Made by a program: the position numbers and the translations under genes
Notes under the pieces: generated by a model
Databases searched by the model: none
Seen by the model: the letters and a program-made list of their open reading frames with translations, nothing else
Told to the model about the DNA's origin: nothing
NCBI RefSeq assembly: GCF_014358015.1
Contig: NZ_JACONV010000003.1
Location: 62,001 to 126,000 of the forward strand
DNA from: Pseudomonas triticifolii
Lineage (GTDB): Bacteria; Pseudomonadota; Gammaproteobacteria; Pseudomonadales; Pseudomonadaceae
Direction of reading: 5' to 3'
DNA length: 64,000 bases
Shown: positions 17,243 to 27,353 of the stretch, piece after piece
How positions within the stretch are numbered: position 1 is the stretch's first letter
How the letters are laid out: the number at the start of each line of letters is the position of its first letter

Positions 17243-17485
17243 ATGCCTGTCTACCTGCTTGATTATCTGTTCAAGGACGAGCCGCGTACCCACACGCTGG
17301 AACTCGACCAACCCGAACTGCGCACTCACCAAGCCGCCATCCATCTGCTCGAACTGCATTTCGGCGATGCGGAAAACGGCCTGATGATGCCCAACGCCGA
17401 CGCGACGCCGGATGAGATTCTGGCCAAGGCCGGGTTGCTGGGGCTGACGCACATCGATGTCGACAAACAACCCTCCACTCCATGA
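17243..17485 (+). CDS. Small protein of unknown function
   Basis: 80 residues from the ATG at 17243, preceded by GAGG; an in-frame ATG six codons upstream is less well placed. No signal peptide or membrane segment. The composition is acidic with a helical centre (THQAAIHLLELHFGDAEN). It overlaps the next gene by 4 nt (ATGA), so the two are translationally coupled. Not recognised. Confidence 0.65.
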   Translation: MPVYLLDYLFKDEPRTHTLELDQPELRTHQAAIHLLELHFGDAENGLMMPNADATPDEILAKAGLLGLTHIDVDKQPSTP

Positions 17486-17802
17486 ACCCGACAACCCCTG
17501 ACGGGCGCTACTTCGTGGTCAAAGGACAGCTGTGGCGCTGTTCCAATCCTGCGCTCGACGAGGATGAACGCCAACATCTGGTAAAAGAGCTCATGACGGC
17601 ACGACGGGCGGTAAAGACCTCGAAAGCCTCAGGTGATCCGACCCTGCTCAAGCAGGCCAGAGAAGCCGTCGATGCGGCCAAAGTGGCGCTGGGTGAGCGT
17701 GGCCCGGTCTGGTGGACCGATGGCGCGCCTGACCTGAACAGGCACAAGGTAGACAACACGCCTTACGCCGAGTGGTATCGGTCGCTTGAGCGCGGAGATT
17801 GA
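17482..17802 (+). CDS. Small conserved-looking protein of unknown function
   Basis: 106 residues, overlapping the preceding gene by 4 nt. The start MNPTTPDGRYFVVKGQLWRCSNPAL and the end GPVWWTDGAPDLNRHKVDNTPYAEWY are tryptophan- and tyrosine-rich. Between them is a charged helix (LVKELMTARRAVKTSKA). I recall similar proteins in other pseudomonads without an assigned role. It is cytoplasmic by absence of any export signal, and convergent with the DUF1349 gene. Confidence 0.7.
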   Translation: MNPTTPDGRYFVVKGQLWRCSNPALDEDERQHLVKELMTARRAVKTSKASGDPTLLKQAREAVDAAKVALGERGPVWWTDGAPDLNRHKVDNTPYAEWYRSLERGD

Positions 17803-17813
17803 TTGACCTCTAC

Positions 17814-18386
17814 TTACGTCAAATCATGCAGTTCCTTGCCCAGCGCAGGCCCCACTTCAAACCTGGAAAACACCACCTCCAGCCTCCCGCGCTCCGGGCT
17901 GCAGCACATCGGTCCGACCTGACACTCACCCATCGGGAAGGGTGCCAGTCGCAACAGCGGCCAGCGCACGCCGTCCACTGAGTGCTGAATCCGCATCACC
18001 CCCTCGGCCACTGTCACACGCAGCCAAAGCCCCGACGCAGACTCATCGAACGACCCGGTGGCCCAGTCAGACTGATCACGGGTCAGCACGCTGCCCAGCA
18101 TAAGCGCGCCATCGCTGACTTCGACGCCGGTTTTCATCCAGTTACGCTCGTCGACACGAACCATCAGCCCCGCCTGGTCGTACAGCGTCTTGAAGTTGCC
18201 TTGGACGTGGACTTGAGCCGTAAAAGCGCCGTTGACGGGCACGCCGAGAAAATGACCGCTGTCGCGGCAGAAGCCGTAATGGGTCTGCTGCCAGAAATCG
18301 GTCGCAGCGTCTGTCGTGATGCTGAGGCGGTCGCTGCAGACCTCCCATCGCCCGGGTTCATTGAGCCAGCGGCCTTCTTCGAACAT
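17814..18386 (-). CDS. DUF1349 (REE1-like) protein
   Basis: 190 residues from the ATG at 18386, with AGGAG 6 nt upstream; the frame extends further but this start is best served. It resembles the DUF1349/YesU-like concanavalin-type beta sandwich: TDFWQQTHYGFCRDSGHFLG, GNFKTLYDQAGLMVRVDERNWMKTGVE and RIQHSVDGVRWPLLRLAPF. These proteins resemble carbohydrate-binding lectin folds; yeast Ree1 relatives affect enolase. No export signal. It is divergent from psmE across ~250 nt, but no functional link can be shown. Confidence 0.8.
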   Translation of the reverse strand: MFEEGRWLNEPGRWEVCSDRLSITTDAATDFWQQTHYGFCRDSGHFLGVPVNGAFTAQVHVQGNFKTLYDQAGLMVRVDERNWMKTGVEVSDGALMLGSVLTRDQSDWATGSFDESASGLWLRVTVAEGVMRIQHSVDGVRWPLLRLAPFPMGECQVGPMCCSPERGRLEVVFSRFEVGPALGKELHDLT

Positions 18387-18633
18387 GGATGCTCCTGAAG
18401 TTGAATTCGACGAGTTGAACAATAGCAGCCGTACCTGGTTTTTGACGCCATCCTGTCGGCGCACCACCTAGTGCCCGCCATAAATACGACGGCCACTCTA
18501 TTGACGCATATAACTGCTATTTCGCCGAAAATATAGCAATTATCGCGCAACTTTTCTTATATCAAGGGTCTCATCTCCGGGCGCTGCAATGTTGACTTCA
18601 TTACCTAAAATCTTCGTCGCCCGGAGTAACCCC

Positions 18634-21600
18634 ATGATATTCAATGCAAAAGACTATGGAGCTTTGGGCGACGGCATCACGGACGATACAGCAGCACTTC
18701 AGGCCGCTATCGATGCGGCAGCAGCAGCCGGTGGCGGCGAGGTGGTGATGGCCGCAGGGACGTATATCGTCTCGGGTGGCGAAGAACCTTCCGATGGTTG
18801 CCTGATGCTGAAAAGCAACGTCACCTTGTCTGGCGCAGGCATGGGCGAGACCACCCTCAAACTGGCGGACGGCTCCGATACCAAGATCACGGGGATCGTC
18901 CGTTCGGCCTATGGCGAGGAAACCCACGACTTTGGCATGAACAACCTGACCCTGGATGGCAACCGTGACGCCACCACCGGCAAGGTGGATGGCTGGTTCA
19001 ACGGCTACATTCCGGGATCGACCGGCAAGGACTCCAACGTCACGCTCGACCGTGTCGAGATCAAGGATTGCTCGGGATACGGTTTCGATCCGCACGAGCA
19101 GACCGTGAACATGGTGATCAAGAACAGCGTGTCCCACGGTAACGGCCTGGACGGTTTCGTCGCCGACTATCTGAGCGACAGCGTGTTCGAAAACAACGTG
19201 GCGTTTAACAACGACCGGCACGGTTTCAACGTGGTGACCAGCACCCACGACTTCACCCTGAGCAACAACGTGTCGTACGGCAACGGCAGCACCGGCATCG
19301 TCGTGCAGCGTGGCAGCGAGAACATTGCGTCGCCCGCCAACATCACCATCACTGGCGGCGCGGTCTACGACAACGGAGCCGAAGGCGTACTGATCAAGCT
19401 GTCCAGCCAGGTCTCGGTCAGCGGCGTAAACATCCACGACAACGCCAGCGCGGGCGTGCGCATCTATGGCAGTTCCGGGGTGGACATCGTCGACAACACC
19501 TTGACCAACAACGCCCTCGGCGCGGCAGTGCCGGAGATCATCATCCAGTCCTACGACGACAGGTCGGGCGTATCCGGCAAGTACTTCAACGGCAGCGACA
19601 ACCTGATCCGTGGCAACCTGATCACCGGCAGCGATCAGTCCACCTATGGCGTTGCCGAACGCAATGAAGACGGCACGGACCGCAACAGCGTGGTGGGCAA
19701 TACGATCAGCCACACCAGCAAAGGCCTGACGCTGATCTATGGCGATGGCAGCTTCGCGGGCGATGATTTCCCACTGGTCACCGTACAAGGCACAGCGGCC
19801 AACGACACCCTCAATGGCGGCGCGGCAAACGAACTGATCTTCGGCCTGGACGGCAAGGATACCCTCAACGGCGGCGCGGGCGATGACATCCTCGTCGGCG
19901 GGGCCGGGGCCGACAAACTCAGCGGTGGCGCGGGCGCGGACACCTTGCGCTTCGATTCACCAACCGACAGCTATCGCACCGCCAGCAGCAGTTCGGTCGA
20001 TCTGCTGACCGATTTCGACGTCAGCCAGGACCGTATCGACCTGGCGAACCTGGGCTTCAGCGGCCTGGGCAGCGGCAAGAACGGAACACTGAACATCAGC
20101 TACAACGCCTCCACGGATCGCACCTACATCAAGTCACTCGACGCCGACGCCAATGGCAACCGGTTCGAACTTGGCCTGAGCGGCAACCTGAAGGACACGC
20201 TGAACGCCAGCCACTTCCTCTTCCAGCGCGTGATCGAGGGGACGTCAGGTGGCGATACGTTGACCGGCACCGGCAGCAACGATGTGATCAACGGCAATGC
20301 AGGCGCGGACCGTATCGATGGCGGCGCCGGAGCCGACACGATCACGGGCGGAGCCGATGCCGACACACTGACCGGTGGAGCCGGGGCTGACGTATTCATC
20401 TACACCTCGCGACTGGACAGCTACCGCAATTACAACGCCAGCAGTCCCAAACAGAGCGACACCCTCACGGACTTCAACGTGACCGAAGACCGCATCGACC
20501 TCTCTGGCATCGGCGTGCGCGGGCTGGGCGATGGCAGTGGGCAGACTGTCTACCTGTCTTTGAACGGTGACAGCACCAAGACCTACATCAAGACCGAGGC
20601 AGTCGACACCACCGGCAATCGCTTCGAGATCGCCCTGCAAGGCAATCTGCTCGACACGTTGAGCGCCTCCAATTTCATCTTTTCCACCGCGTCCTCGGCC
20701 AATCAGGCCCCGACGCTCAACACGCCATTGATGGACCAAAGCGTCAGCGAGCGGGAAGCGTTTTCCTATGGGGTGCAGCCGGGCAGTTTCAGCGACCCGG
20801 ACAGCGACACGCTGACCTATAGCGCTACCCTGGCCGACAACCGCGCCCTGCCCGACTGGCTGAAGTTCGACAGCAAGACGCTGACCTTCAGCGGCACACC
20901 GGGCGGAACAGCAGCGGGCCTTTACTCGGTATTACTGACTGCCAGTGACGCGACCGGCGCATCCGTGACAGACAGCTTCGCCATTAACGTGGGCAACGTC
21001 ACACCGGGGATCCTGACCGGCACCGACAACGCCGAGTCGCTGTACGGCACCGAAGGCAATGACACGATCCTGGGGCTGGGCGGTGACGACACACTGCGCG
21101 GCGATACGGGTGCCGACGTCATCAATGGCGGACTGGGTCGCGATGCGCTGTACGGCGGTGATGGCGACGACACGTTCATCTACAGCACCCTCGCCGACAG
21201 TTACCGCGACTATGACGCAGGCGGCTTGACGGCCACCGACACGATCTACGACTTCACACCCGGCCAGGACAGAATCGACGTCTCCGCACTGGGCTTTCTG
21301 GGCCTGGGCAACGGTGAAAACCACACGCTGTACATGACGCTCAACGAAACAGGTGACAAAACCTACATCAAGTCAGCCACACCTGACGCCGACGGCAACC
21401 GCTTCGAAATCGCGCTGAACGGCAATCTGCTCGATACCCTGACGGACGCAGACTTTGTATTGGGTCAGCGCGCGCCGCAGGAGATTCTCTACCTGCCGAC
21501 GCTGGGCCAATCCAACGCCCGACTGCTGCGCATGACCGAAGACGACAACCAGTCCGGGACCTCGGAGATGGTCAAGGACCTGACCAAGTACACCGATTAC

Positions 21601-23466
21601 GACGTGCGCAGCCAGTTCACCGATGCCAACGGTGATGGCATTGACCTGGCCGTAGGGGGCAGCACGGTGGTGGGTTATTCGACCCGCAGCCTCAACGAAC
21701 AGCGAGTGTCCTGGTGGCTGACCGACACCGACCAGCCGGGCCCGGCATTGCTGCGCGCCACCGAGTTGCTCAAGACGCAACTGGCGTCGTTGAACGCCAT
21801 CGACAAGGTGACCACGGGCATCATCTGGGGTCAGGGCGAGGAAGCCGCGCAGGAGATTGCACGCGCCACTGATAAACAGGCCGCCGCTGATCTCTACAAG
21901 GCCTCGACCCTGAAAGTATTCGATTACCTGCACGCGCAGATCGGCGACTTCACGGTGTACCTGATAGAAACCGGTCACTACCAGACCCACGCTGCCAAGG
22001 CGCGCGGCTACACCGATGAAAAGATCGAGGCCATCGTTGAAGGTGCCGGTTATGTGCGAAGCGCCCAGGAAGCCATCGCCAGCGAGCGCACCGACGTCAA
22101 GCTGGCCGTGGACTACACCGACCTGCCCTTGCGTTATGAAGTCAATCCACTGGTCTATCCCGACGACGTCTGGCACCTGCATGAAGAATCCGCAGAGATC
22201 GTGGGCCAACGACTGGCCGACTTCATCGCCGACGACAAGGGTTTCAGAGGCGATGCCAGCGATAACAACGACCCGGCCGATATCGCCGACGGTGGCCAGA
22301 ACGAGGGTGGCAACATCTTTGGCACCGCCGATGACGACACGCTGGTGGGCGGGACCGGCAATGACCGGCTCGATGGCGATCAGGGCGTGGATGACATGAC
22401 GGGCGGCGACGGCAACGACATTTACGTGGTCGACAACGCGCTGGACACCGTGACCGAGAGCAACGACTCGCCGTCGCAAATCGACACCGTGCTGGCATCG
22501 GTCACCTGGACGCTGGCAGCGAACACAGAGAACCTGATGCTCACCGGCATTTCGGCCATCAACGGCACCGGCAACGCGCTAAAGAACGTGATCACCGGCA
22601 ATGCCTCCAACAACGTTCTGGACGGCGGCGCTGGCGTTGACTTGCTCACCGGCGGCGACGGATCAGACAGTTATTACGTGGACGACGCCGCCGATCGCGT
22701 GGTCGAGACCCATGCCGATGCGCGCACCGGTGGCACGGACACGGTGTACAGCGCCTTGTCGAGCTACACCCTGGGCGCGCATCTGGAAAACCTTGTGATG
22801 ACCGGCAGCGGCGCGGCCAACGCCATCGGCAACACGCTGGATAACGTGCTGTATGCCAGCGCTGGCGACAACGTGCTCGATGGCCGCGATGGCAACGACA
22901 CGGTGTCCTACCTGTTTGCCAGCGCGGGGGTCACGGTGGCGTTGAACACCAGCGCACAGCAAGCCACTGGCGGGTCGGGGCTGGACACCCTCAAGTTCAC
23001 GGAAAACCTGACCGGCAGCCGGTTTGCCGATGCGCTGACCGGCAACAAGAACGCGAATATCCTGCAAGGCGGCGACGGCGACGACACCTTGTCCGGCGGC
23101 GCAGGCGACGATGTGCTGACCGGGGGCGCAGCCACCGACACGTTGATCGGCGGCACAGGTGCCGACCGCTACGCGTTCACCGCGACCACCGAGATGGGGC
23201 TGGGCGACCTGCGTGACATCATCAAGGGCTTCAAGGCGGCAGAGGGCGACACCCTGGACTTCTCCGCCATTGACGCTCGCGCATCGACCGATGCAAGGGA
23301 TGCCTTCGTATTTATCGGCAACGCGGCGTTCAGCGCCAACAACACCGGCGAGCTTCGTTTCGCCGATGGCGTGCTGTACGGCAACATCGACGACGATATC
23401 GACGCAGACTTCGAAATCCAGCTGACTGGGGTTCAGGGCCTTCAGGCGTCGGACATCATCGTCTGA
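18634..23466 (+). CDS. psmE: Secreted mannuronan C5-epimerase/O-acetylhydrolase
   Basis: 1610 residues from the ATG at 18634 (CGGAG upstream), the length I recall for P. syringae PsmE. The enzyme converts mannuronate to guluronate in alginate and removes acetyl groups. Order: parallel beta-helix A-module (~1-385) with K117, Y149, D152, H154 and D178 at the AlgE4 catalytic positions (YGFDPHE); RTX modules (~386-690); a cadherin-like domain (~700-790, FSDPDSDTLTYSATL); a third RTX module; an SGNH-type acetylhydrolase (~960-1220, YLPTLGQSNARL, GIIWGQGEE, DVWHLH); and a C-terminal RTX block. No signal peptide is seen and the C-terminal RTX tail fits type I secretion. No exporter or alginate genes are adjacent. 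Confidence 0.95.
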   Translation: MIFNAKDYGALGDGITDDTAALQAAIDAAAAAGGGEVVMAAGTYIVSGGEEPSDGCLMLKSNVTLSGAGMGETTLKLADGSDTKITGIVRSAYGEETHDFGMNNLTLDGNRDATTGKVDGWFNGYIPGSTGKDSNVTLDRVEIKDCSGYGFDPHEQTVNMVIKNSVSHGNGLDGFVADYLSDSVFENNVAFNNDRHGFNVVTSTHDFTLSNNVSYGNGSTGIVVQRGSENIASPANITITGGAVYDNGAEGVLIKLSSQVSVSGVNIHDNASAGVRIYGSSGVDIVDNTLTNNALGAAVPEIIIQSYDDRSGVSGKYFNGSDNLIRGNLITGSDQSTYGVAERNEDGTDRNSVVGNTISHTSKGLTLIYGDGSFAGDDFPLVTVQGTAANDTLNGGAANELIFGLDGKDTLNGGAGDDILVGGAGADKLSGGAGADTLRFDSPTDSYRTASSSSVDLLTDFDVSQDRIDLANLGFSGLGSGKNGTLNISYNASTDRTYIKSLDADANGNRFELGLSGNLKDTLNASHFLFQRVIEGTSGGDTLTGTGSNDVINGNAGADRIDGGAGADTITGGADADTLTGGAGADVFIYTSRLDSYRNYNASSPKQSDTLTDFNVTEDRIDLSGIGVRGLGDGSGQTVYLSLNGDSTKTYIKTEAVDTTGNRFEIALQGNLLDTLSASNFIFSTASSANQAPTLNTPLMDQSVSEREAFSYGVQPGSFSDPDSDTLTYSATLADNRALPDWLKFDSKTLTFSGTPGGTAAGLYSVLLTASDATGASVTDSFAINVGNVTPGILTGTDNAESLYGTEGNDTILGLGGDDTLRGDTGADVINGGLGRDALYGGDGDDTFIYSTLADSYRDYDAGGLTATDTIYDFTPGQDRIDVSALGFLGLGNGENHTLYMTLNETGDKTYIKSATPDADGNRFEIALNGNLLDTLTDADFVLGQRAPQEILYLPTLGQSNARLLRMTEDDNQSGTSEMVKDLTKYTDYDVRSQFTDANGDGIDLAVGGSTVVGYSTRSLNEQRVSWWLTDTDQPGPALLRATELLKTQLASLNAIDKVTTGIIWGQGEEAAQEIARATDKQAAADLYKASTLKVFDYLHAQIGDFTVYLIETGHYQTHAAKARGYTDEKIEAIVEGAGYVRSAQEAIASERTDVKLAVDYTDLPLRYEVNPLVYPDDVWHLHEESAEIVGQRLADFIADDKGFRGDASDNNDPADIADGGQNEGGNIFGTADDDTLVGGTGNDRLDGDQGVDDMTGGDGNDIYVVDNALDTVTESNDSPSQIDTVLASVTWTLAANTENLMLTGISAINGTGNALKNVITGNASNNVLDGGAGVDLLTGGDGSDSYYVDDAADRVVETHADARTGGTDTVYSALSSYTLGAHLENLVMTGSGAANAIGNTLDNVLYASAGDNVLDGRDGNDTVSYLFASAGVTVALNTSAQQATGGSGLDTLKFTENLTGSRFADALTGNKNANILQGGDGDDTLSGGAGDDVLTGGAATDTLIGGTGADRYAFTATTEMGLGDLRDIIKGFKAAEGDTLDFSAIDARASTDARDAFVFIGNAAFSANNTGELRFADGVLYGNIDDDIDADFEIQLTGVQGLQASDIIV

Positions 23467-23523
23467 TGGGTGCAAAGGCCCGCTTGTTCAGGGGCCTGAT
23501 CCAGGACAATGAATCTGCCTACA

Positions 23524-23671
23524 CCTTCGCGAGCAAGCTCGCCCCCACGAAGTTCGTACCCGTGCTCCGCACAAATCCCCGTGGGAGTGAGCTTGCTCAC
23601 GAATAGGCCGGTCCATCCGCTGAAACAGCAGCGTCCGAACCATGGCTTTCGCGAGCAAGCTCGCTCCCACA
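23524..23671. repeat. Three REP palindromes of a second family
   Basis: Three copies of a palindromic REP with core GCGAGCAAGCTCGC and a CCCAC tail lie at 23524-23550, 23580-23604 (inverted) and 23646-23671. The sequence differs from the CTTGCCGGCGATG family elsewhere in the window. They fill the gap behind psmE and probably act as its transcript end. Confidence 0.85.
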
Positions 23672-23736
23672 AAAACCACTTCTATTGAGCAAGTCGTATT
23701 GTGTTTGATAGGCACGAGCAGGCTCACGAAAACGGG

Positions 23737-24336
23737 TCAGGCCACCTGAGCCAGTTTCGCCAGCGCCTGATTCATGCCTTTTTCCACAAAATCGCCGCCC
23801 ATGTTCAGGCCCTCGGCATGAATGAATGTGATGTCGTGGATGCCAATGAAACCGAGCACCTGACGCACGTAGGGCTCCTGATGATCCAGGCTGCTACCGG
23901 CGTAGATACCACCGCGAGCGGTGAGTACAAAAGCGCGCTTGCCTGTCAGCAGACCTTGCGGACCGGTTTCGGTGTACTTGAAGGTCACGCCAGCGCGCAG
24001 CACATGGTCGAACCAGGACTTGAGAGTGCTGGGGATCGCGAAGTTGTACATCGGCGCAGCAAGCACCAGCACATCAGCGGCAATCACCTCATCGGTCAGG
24101 GTATTGGAGCGATCCAGCGCAGCCTGTTCGCTCTCACTGCGCTGTTCGGCGGGCTTCATCCAGCCACCCAACAAGGTGGCATCCAGATGCGGCACCGGGT
24201 CGATCGCCAGATCGCGCACGGTGATTTCATCATTCGGATGTGAGGCCTGCCACTGGCTGAGGAACTGCTGCGTCAACTGACGCGAGACTGAATCCTGTTG
24301 GCGGGCACTGCTTTCGATGACGAGTACGCGGGACAT
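23737..24336 (-). CDS. azoR: FMN-dependent NADH-azoreductase
   Basis: 199 residues from the ATG at 24336 (GGAG upstream), typical AzoR length. The flavodoxin-like fold is shown by VLVIESSARQQDSVS near the N-terminus, APMYNFAIPSTLKSWFDHVLRAGVTF (FMN-binding loop and dimer region) and TARGGIYAG. The enzyme reduces azo dyes and quinones at the expense of NADH and may protect against electrophile stress. It stands alone in its orientation, ending towards the REP cluster. Confidence 0.93.
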   Translation of the reverse strand: MSRVLVIESSARQQDSVSRQLTQQFLSQWQASHPNDEITVRDLAIDPVPHLDATLLGGWMKPAEQRSESEQAALDRSNTLTDEVIAADVLVLAAPMYNFAIPSTLKSWFDHVLRAGVTFKYTETGPQGLLTGKRAFVLTARGGIYAGSSLDHQEPYVRQVLGFIGIHDITFIHAEGLNMGGDFVEKGMNQALAKLAQVA

Positions 24337-24477
24337 GGCGGAGCTCCATTGAACAAGGTAGATGTGTTCTATGGAGCACAGGCTAGACGTGACCCTATCG
24401 ATGAAAAAGCGCAAAAACCTGCTTCAATCCATCTAAGAATTTGTTTTATGCAGGGCAGCGCTCTACCCTCACTGAAC

Positions 24478-24792
24478 TCATGCAGGCTGGCAATCCAGTT
24501 TGATACGCAGCTTGATGATGCTGCGGGTAAACCTGGCCGTAACGTTCACGCTCTTGCCGGCGGCGACCTGAACACGCCGGGTGCGGGGTGCCTCGGGACC
24601 GTTGGCGAATACCACCGCGCACTTGGCGTCCACGTCTCCGAAGTTGCTCACCGCGATGGAGCCGATATCTTGATCGACATCGTGAGTCACGTAATCGATC
24701 TTGACGCCCTGATACTGCTTTTCCACTTCGATGGGGTAGGCAACGGCCGTCAACGGCAACAAGGCCAGCAACACACAGCACATTCGTTTCAT
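24478..24792 (-). CDS. Small secreted protein, YPIEVEKQ type
   Basis: 104 residues with a clear signal peptide (MKRMCCVLLALLPLTAVA, then YPIEVEKQYQGV). The mature part is ~86 residues and beta-rich with two cysteines (AKCAVVF, KLDCQPA) that may form a disulfide. GPEAPRTRRVQVAAGKSVNV is a conserved block in similar pseudomonad proteins. Some databases label such proteins 3-phosphoglycerate kinase; nothing in this sequence supports that. Periplasmic, function unknown. Divergent from the LysR gene 67 nt away. Confidence 0.8.
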   Translation of the reverse strand: MKRMCCVLLALLPLTAVAYPIEVEKQYQGVKIDYVTHDVDQDIGSIAVSNFGDVDAKCAVVFANGPEAPRTRRVQVAAGKSVNVTARFTRSIIKLRIKLDCQPA

Positions 24793-24859
24793 TGGGCAGT
24801 CTCCAGAACGGGATTGTCAGAGTAGAACAACAGATAGCAAAGAGAAGAGGAATTACAGC

Positions 24860-25783
24860 ATGAAAGCGCCCCGCGTGACGCTCGATCAATGGCGCACCTT
24901 GCAGGCGGTGGTCGATCACGGCGGCTTTGCCCAGGCCGCAGAGGCCTTGCACCGCTCACAGTCATCGGTCAGCTACACCGTGGCCCGTATGCAGGATCAA
25001 CTCGGTGTTCCGCTGCTGCGTATCGATGGTCGCAAGGCGGTGTTGACCGAAGCGGGCGGCGTGCTGCTGCGTCGCTCCCGCCAGCTCGTCAAGCAGGCCA
25101 GCCAGCTTGAAGACCTCGCCCACCACATGGAACAGGGATGGGAAGCCGAGGTGCGTCTGGTGATCGATGCGGCCTACCCGTCTGCACGCCTGGTGCGCGC
25201 GCTGACGGCGTTCATTCCCCAGAGCCGCGGCTGCCGGGTTCGTTTGCGCGAAGAAGTGCTGTCCGGTGTCGAGGAAGTGCTGCTGGAGGGCGTGGCAGAC
25301 CTGGCCATCAGCGGGCTGAGTATCCCTGGCTATCTGGGTGCCGAGATGAGCGCCGTCGAGTTCGTGGCCGTCGCTCACCCCGAACACTCGTTGCATCAAG
25401 CCAATCGCGAACTGACCTTTCAGGACCTGGAAAGTCAGCTGCAGGTGGTGATTCGTGATTCAGGCCGCCAGCAACCTCGTGACGTGGGCTGGCTGGGCGC
25501 GGAACAGCGCTGGACCGTCAGCAGCCTTGCCACGGCGGCGACCTTTGTCAGCAGTGGCCTGGGCTTCGCCTGGCTACCCAGGCACCTGATCGAGCGCGAG
25601 CTCAAGGAGGGCGTGCTCAAGGTATTGCCGCTGGACCGGGGTGGCAGTCGCAATCCTTCGTTCTATCTTTACTCCAGTAAAGACAAACCGCTGGGCCCGG
25701 CGACCCAGATCCTGATCGACCTGATCCGCACCTTCGACACCGCGCCGCTGACAGCGGCCTTTGCAGCCCCTCAACAAGCCTGA
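24860..25783 (+). CDS. LysR-family regulator
   Basis: 307 residues. The HTH lies at ~7-65: LDQWRTLQAVVDHGGFAQAAEALHRSQSSVSYTVARMQDQLGVPLLRIDGRKAVLTEAG. The effector domain runs ~95-290, ending in the GLGFAWLPRHLIERELKEG block common in this family. It is 14 nt upstream of the alpha/beta hydrolase gene on the same strand, so the two are probably co-transcribed. The divergent small secreted protein could be a further target. Confidence 0.92.
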   Translation: MKAPRVTLDQWRTLQAVVDHGGFAQAAEALHRSQSSVSYTVARMQDQLGVPLLRIDGRKAVLTEAGGVLLRRSRQLVKQASQLEDLAHHMEQGWEAEVRLVIDAAYPSARLVRALTAFIPQSRGCRVRLREEVLSGVEEVLLEGVADLAISGLSIPGYLGAEMSAVEFVAVAHPEHSLHQANRELTFQDLESQLQVVIRDSGRQQPRDVGWLGAEQRWTVSSLATAATFVSSGLGFAWLPRHLIERELKEGVLKVLPLDRGGSRNPSFYLYSSKDKPLGPATQILIDLIRTFDTAPLTAAFAAPQQA

Positions 25784-25797
25784 CATGGAGTAGGCGC

Positions 25798-26586
25798 ATG
25801 GCGTTCTTCGAGCATGACAACTGTTCACTGCACTACGAAGAGTACGGTCAGGGCGACCCGGTCCTGCTGCTGCACGGTCTGGGTTCCAGCTGTCAGGACT
25901 GGGAATACCAGATCCCGGCGCTGTCCCGGCACTACCGCGTCATCGCCATGGACATGCGTGGCCATGGCCGCTCGGACAAACCTCACGAGCGTTACAGCAT
26001 CCCGGGCATGAGCGCAGACGTCGAGGCGCTGATCGAGCACCTGCGACTGGGGCCTGTGCATGTGGTGGGTCTGTCGATGGGCGGGATGATCGGCTTTCAA
26101 CTGGCGGTCGATCATCCGCATCTGCTCAAGAGTCTGTGCATCGTCAACAGCGCGCCGCAGGTCAAGGTCAGAAGCGCGGGTGATCTCTGGCAATGGGCCA
26201 GGCGCTGGACACTGGCGCGCCTGGTCAGCATGGAGACCATGGGCAAGGCGCTGGGCAAGCTGCTGTTTCCCAAACCGGAGCAGGCCGAGTTGCGGCGCAA
26301 GATGGCCGAGCGCTGGGGTCGCAACGACAAGCGTGCCTATCTGGCCAGCTTCGACGCCATCGTCGGCTGGGGGGTGGAGCACAAACTGGCGCGTATCACC
26401 TGCCCGACCCTGATCATTGCCGCCGATCACGACTACACCAAGGTTTCGCTCAAGCAAGCCTATGTGAAGCGTATCGCCAATGCCCGGCTGGTGGTCATCG
26501 AGGACTCACGGCATGCGACGCCTCTGGACCAGCCTGAACAGTTCAATCGCACGTTACTGGAATTCATCGCCAGCACCGGGGTCTGA
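25798..26586 (+). CDS. Alpha/beta hydrolase
   Basis: 262 residues. [13 protein letters not shown] supplies the oxyanion loop, GLSMGG carries nucleophile S93, AADHDYTK the acid and SRHATPLDQ the histidine, so the catalytic triad is complete. The architecture is that of small esterases and lactonases such as the PcaD/BioH-like group. No signal peptide, hence cytoplasmic. GGAG precedes the ATG. Its operon with the LysR gene is unusual in that the regulator comes first. Substrate unknown. Confidence 0.88.
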   Translation: MAFFEHDNCSLHYEEYGQGDPVLLLHGLGSSCQDWEYQIPALSRHYRVIAMDMRGHGRSDKPHERYSIPGMSADVEALIEHLRLGPVHVVGLSMGGMIGFQLAVDHPHLLKSLCIVNSAPQVKVRSAGDLWQWARRWTLARLVSMETMGKALGKLLFPKPEQAELRRKMAERWGRNDKRAYLASFDAIVGWGVEHKLARITCPTLIIAADHDYTKVSLKQAYVKRIANARLVVIEDSRHATPLDQPEQFNRTLLEFIASTGV

Positions 26587-26690
26587 AAAACGCGACCGCA
26601 CGAGACCTCTTGATCATGCTGGGCAAAAAAAGCCAAACGTGGTTACCTTGCCGGCCACAGTCGATATCTCTATTGAAGGACCTGTTGCTC

Positions 26691-27254
26691 ATGCTGAAAA
26701 AAATCGCCCTCGCCGCCTGCTCCGTACTGTTCGCCGCCCAACTGATGGCCGCCCAGGACAAGCCGACTCACGTCGTGCTCAACACCAGCTTCGGTGAGAT
26801 TGAAATCGAACTGGCCGACGCCAAGGCACCGATCAGCACCCAGAACTTCCTGAGCTATGTCGACAGCGGCTTCTACACCAACACCATTTTTCACCGCGTG
26901 ATTCCGGGGTTCATGGTTCAGGGCGGCGGTTTTACCCCGCAAATGGTTCAGAAGCAGACCAAGGACCCGATCAAGAACGAAGCCCAGAACGGGCTGCATA
27001 ACGTGCGTGGCACCATCGCCATGGCGCGTACGTCGGATGTGAATTCGGCCACTAGCCAGTTCTTCATCAATACCAATGACAATGCCATGCTCGATAACGG
27101 CGTCCGCGACTACGGTTACGCGGTGTTCGGCAAGGTGGTCAAAGGCATGGACGTGGTCGACCAGATCGTCAACGTGAACACCGGCAACCAGAAAGGCATG
27201 CAGAACGTGCCAAACGACCCGATCCTGATCAAATCCGCCAAGCGCGTCGACTGA
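26691..27254 (+). CDS. ppiA: Periplasmic peptidyl-prolyl isomerase A
   Basis: 187 residues from the ATG at 26691 (AAGGA upstream). The signal peptide is [22 protein letters not shown]. The cyclophilin domain shows [16 protein letters not shown] (catalytic Arg in FHRVI), [12 protein letters not shown] and [17 protein letters not shown]. It catalyses prolyl isomerisation of exported proteins. The length and motifs fit E. coli PpiA closely. The gene stands alone between the hydrolase and the ABC exporter. Confidence 0.93.
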   Translation: MLKKIALAACSVLFAAQLMAAQDKPTHVVLNTSFGEIEIELADAKAPISTQNFLSYVDSGFYTNTIFHRVIPGFMVQGGGFTPQMVQKQTKDPIKNEAQNGLHNVRGTIAMARTSDVNSATSQFFINTNDNAMLDNGVRDYGYAVFGKVVKGMDVVDQIVNVNTGNQKGMQNVPNDPILIKSAKRVD

Positions 27255-27353
27255 CAGGAAGCTGCACTGCGTGGAGCTCAGGCTTCACGCGGTACGGACG
27301 GGAGAGCCTTTATTTATCAAGGGAGAACCCACGCCAAGTGGGTGTGATAGCCA

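Noticed and set aside
24478..24792. Reading this gene as 3-phosphoglycerate kinase, a name sometimes attached to its relatives
   Set aside because: At 104 residues with a signal peptide and no kinase motif it cannot be that enzyme.
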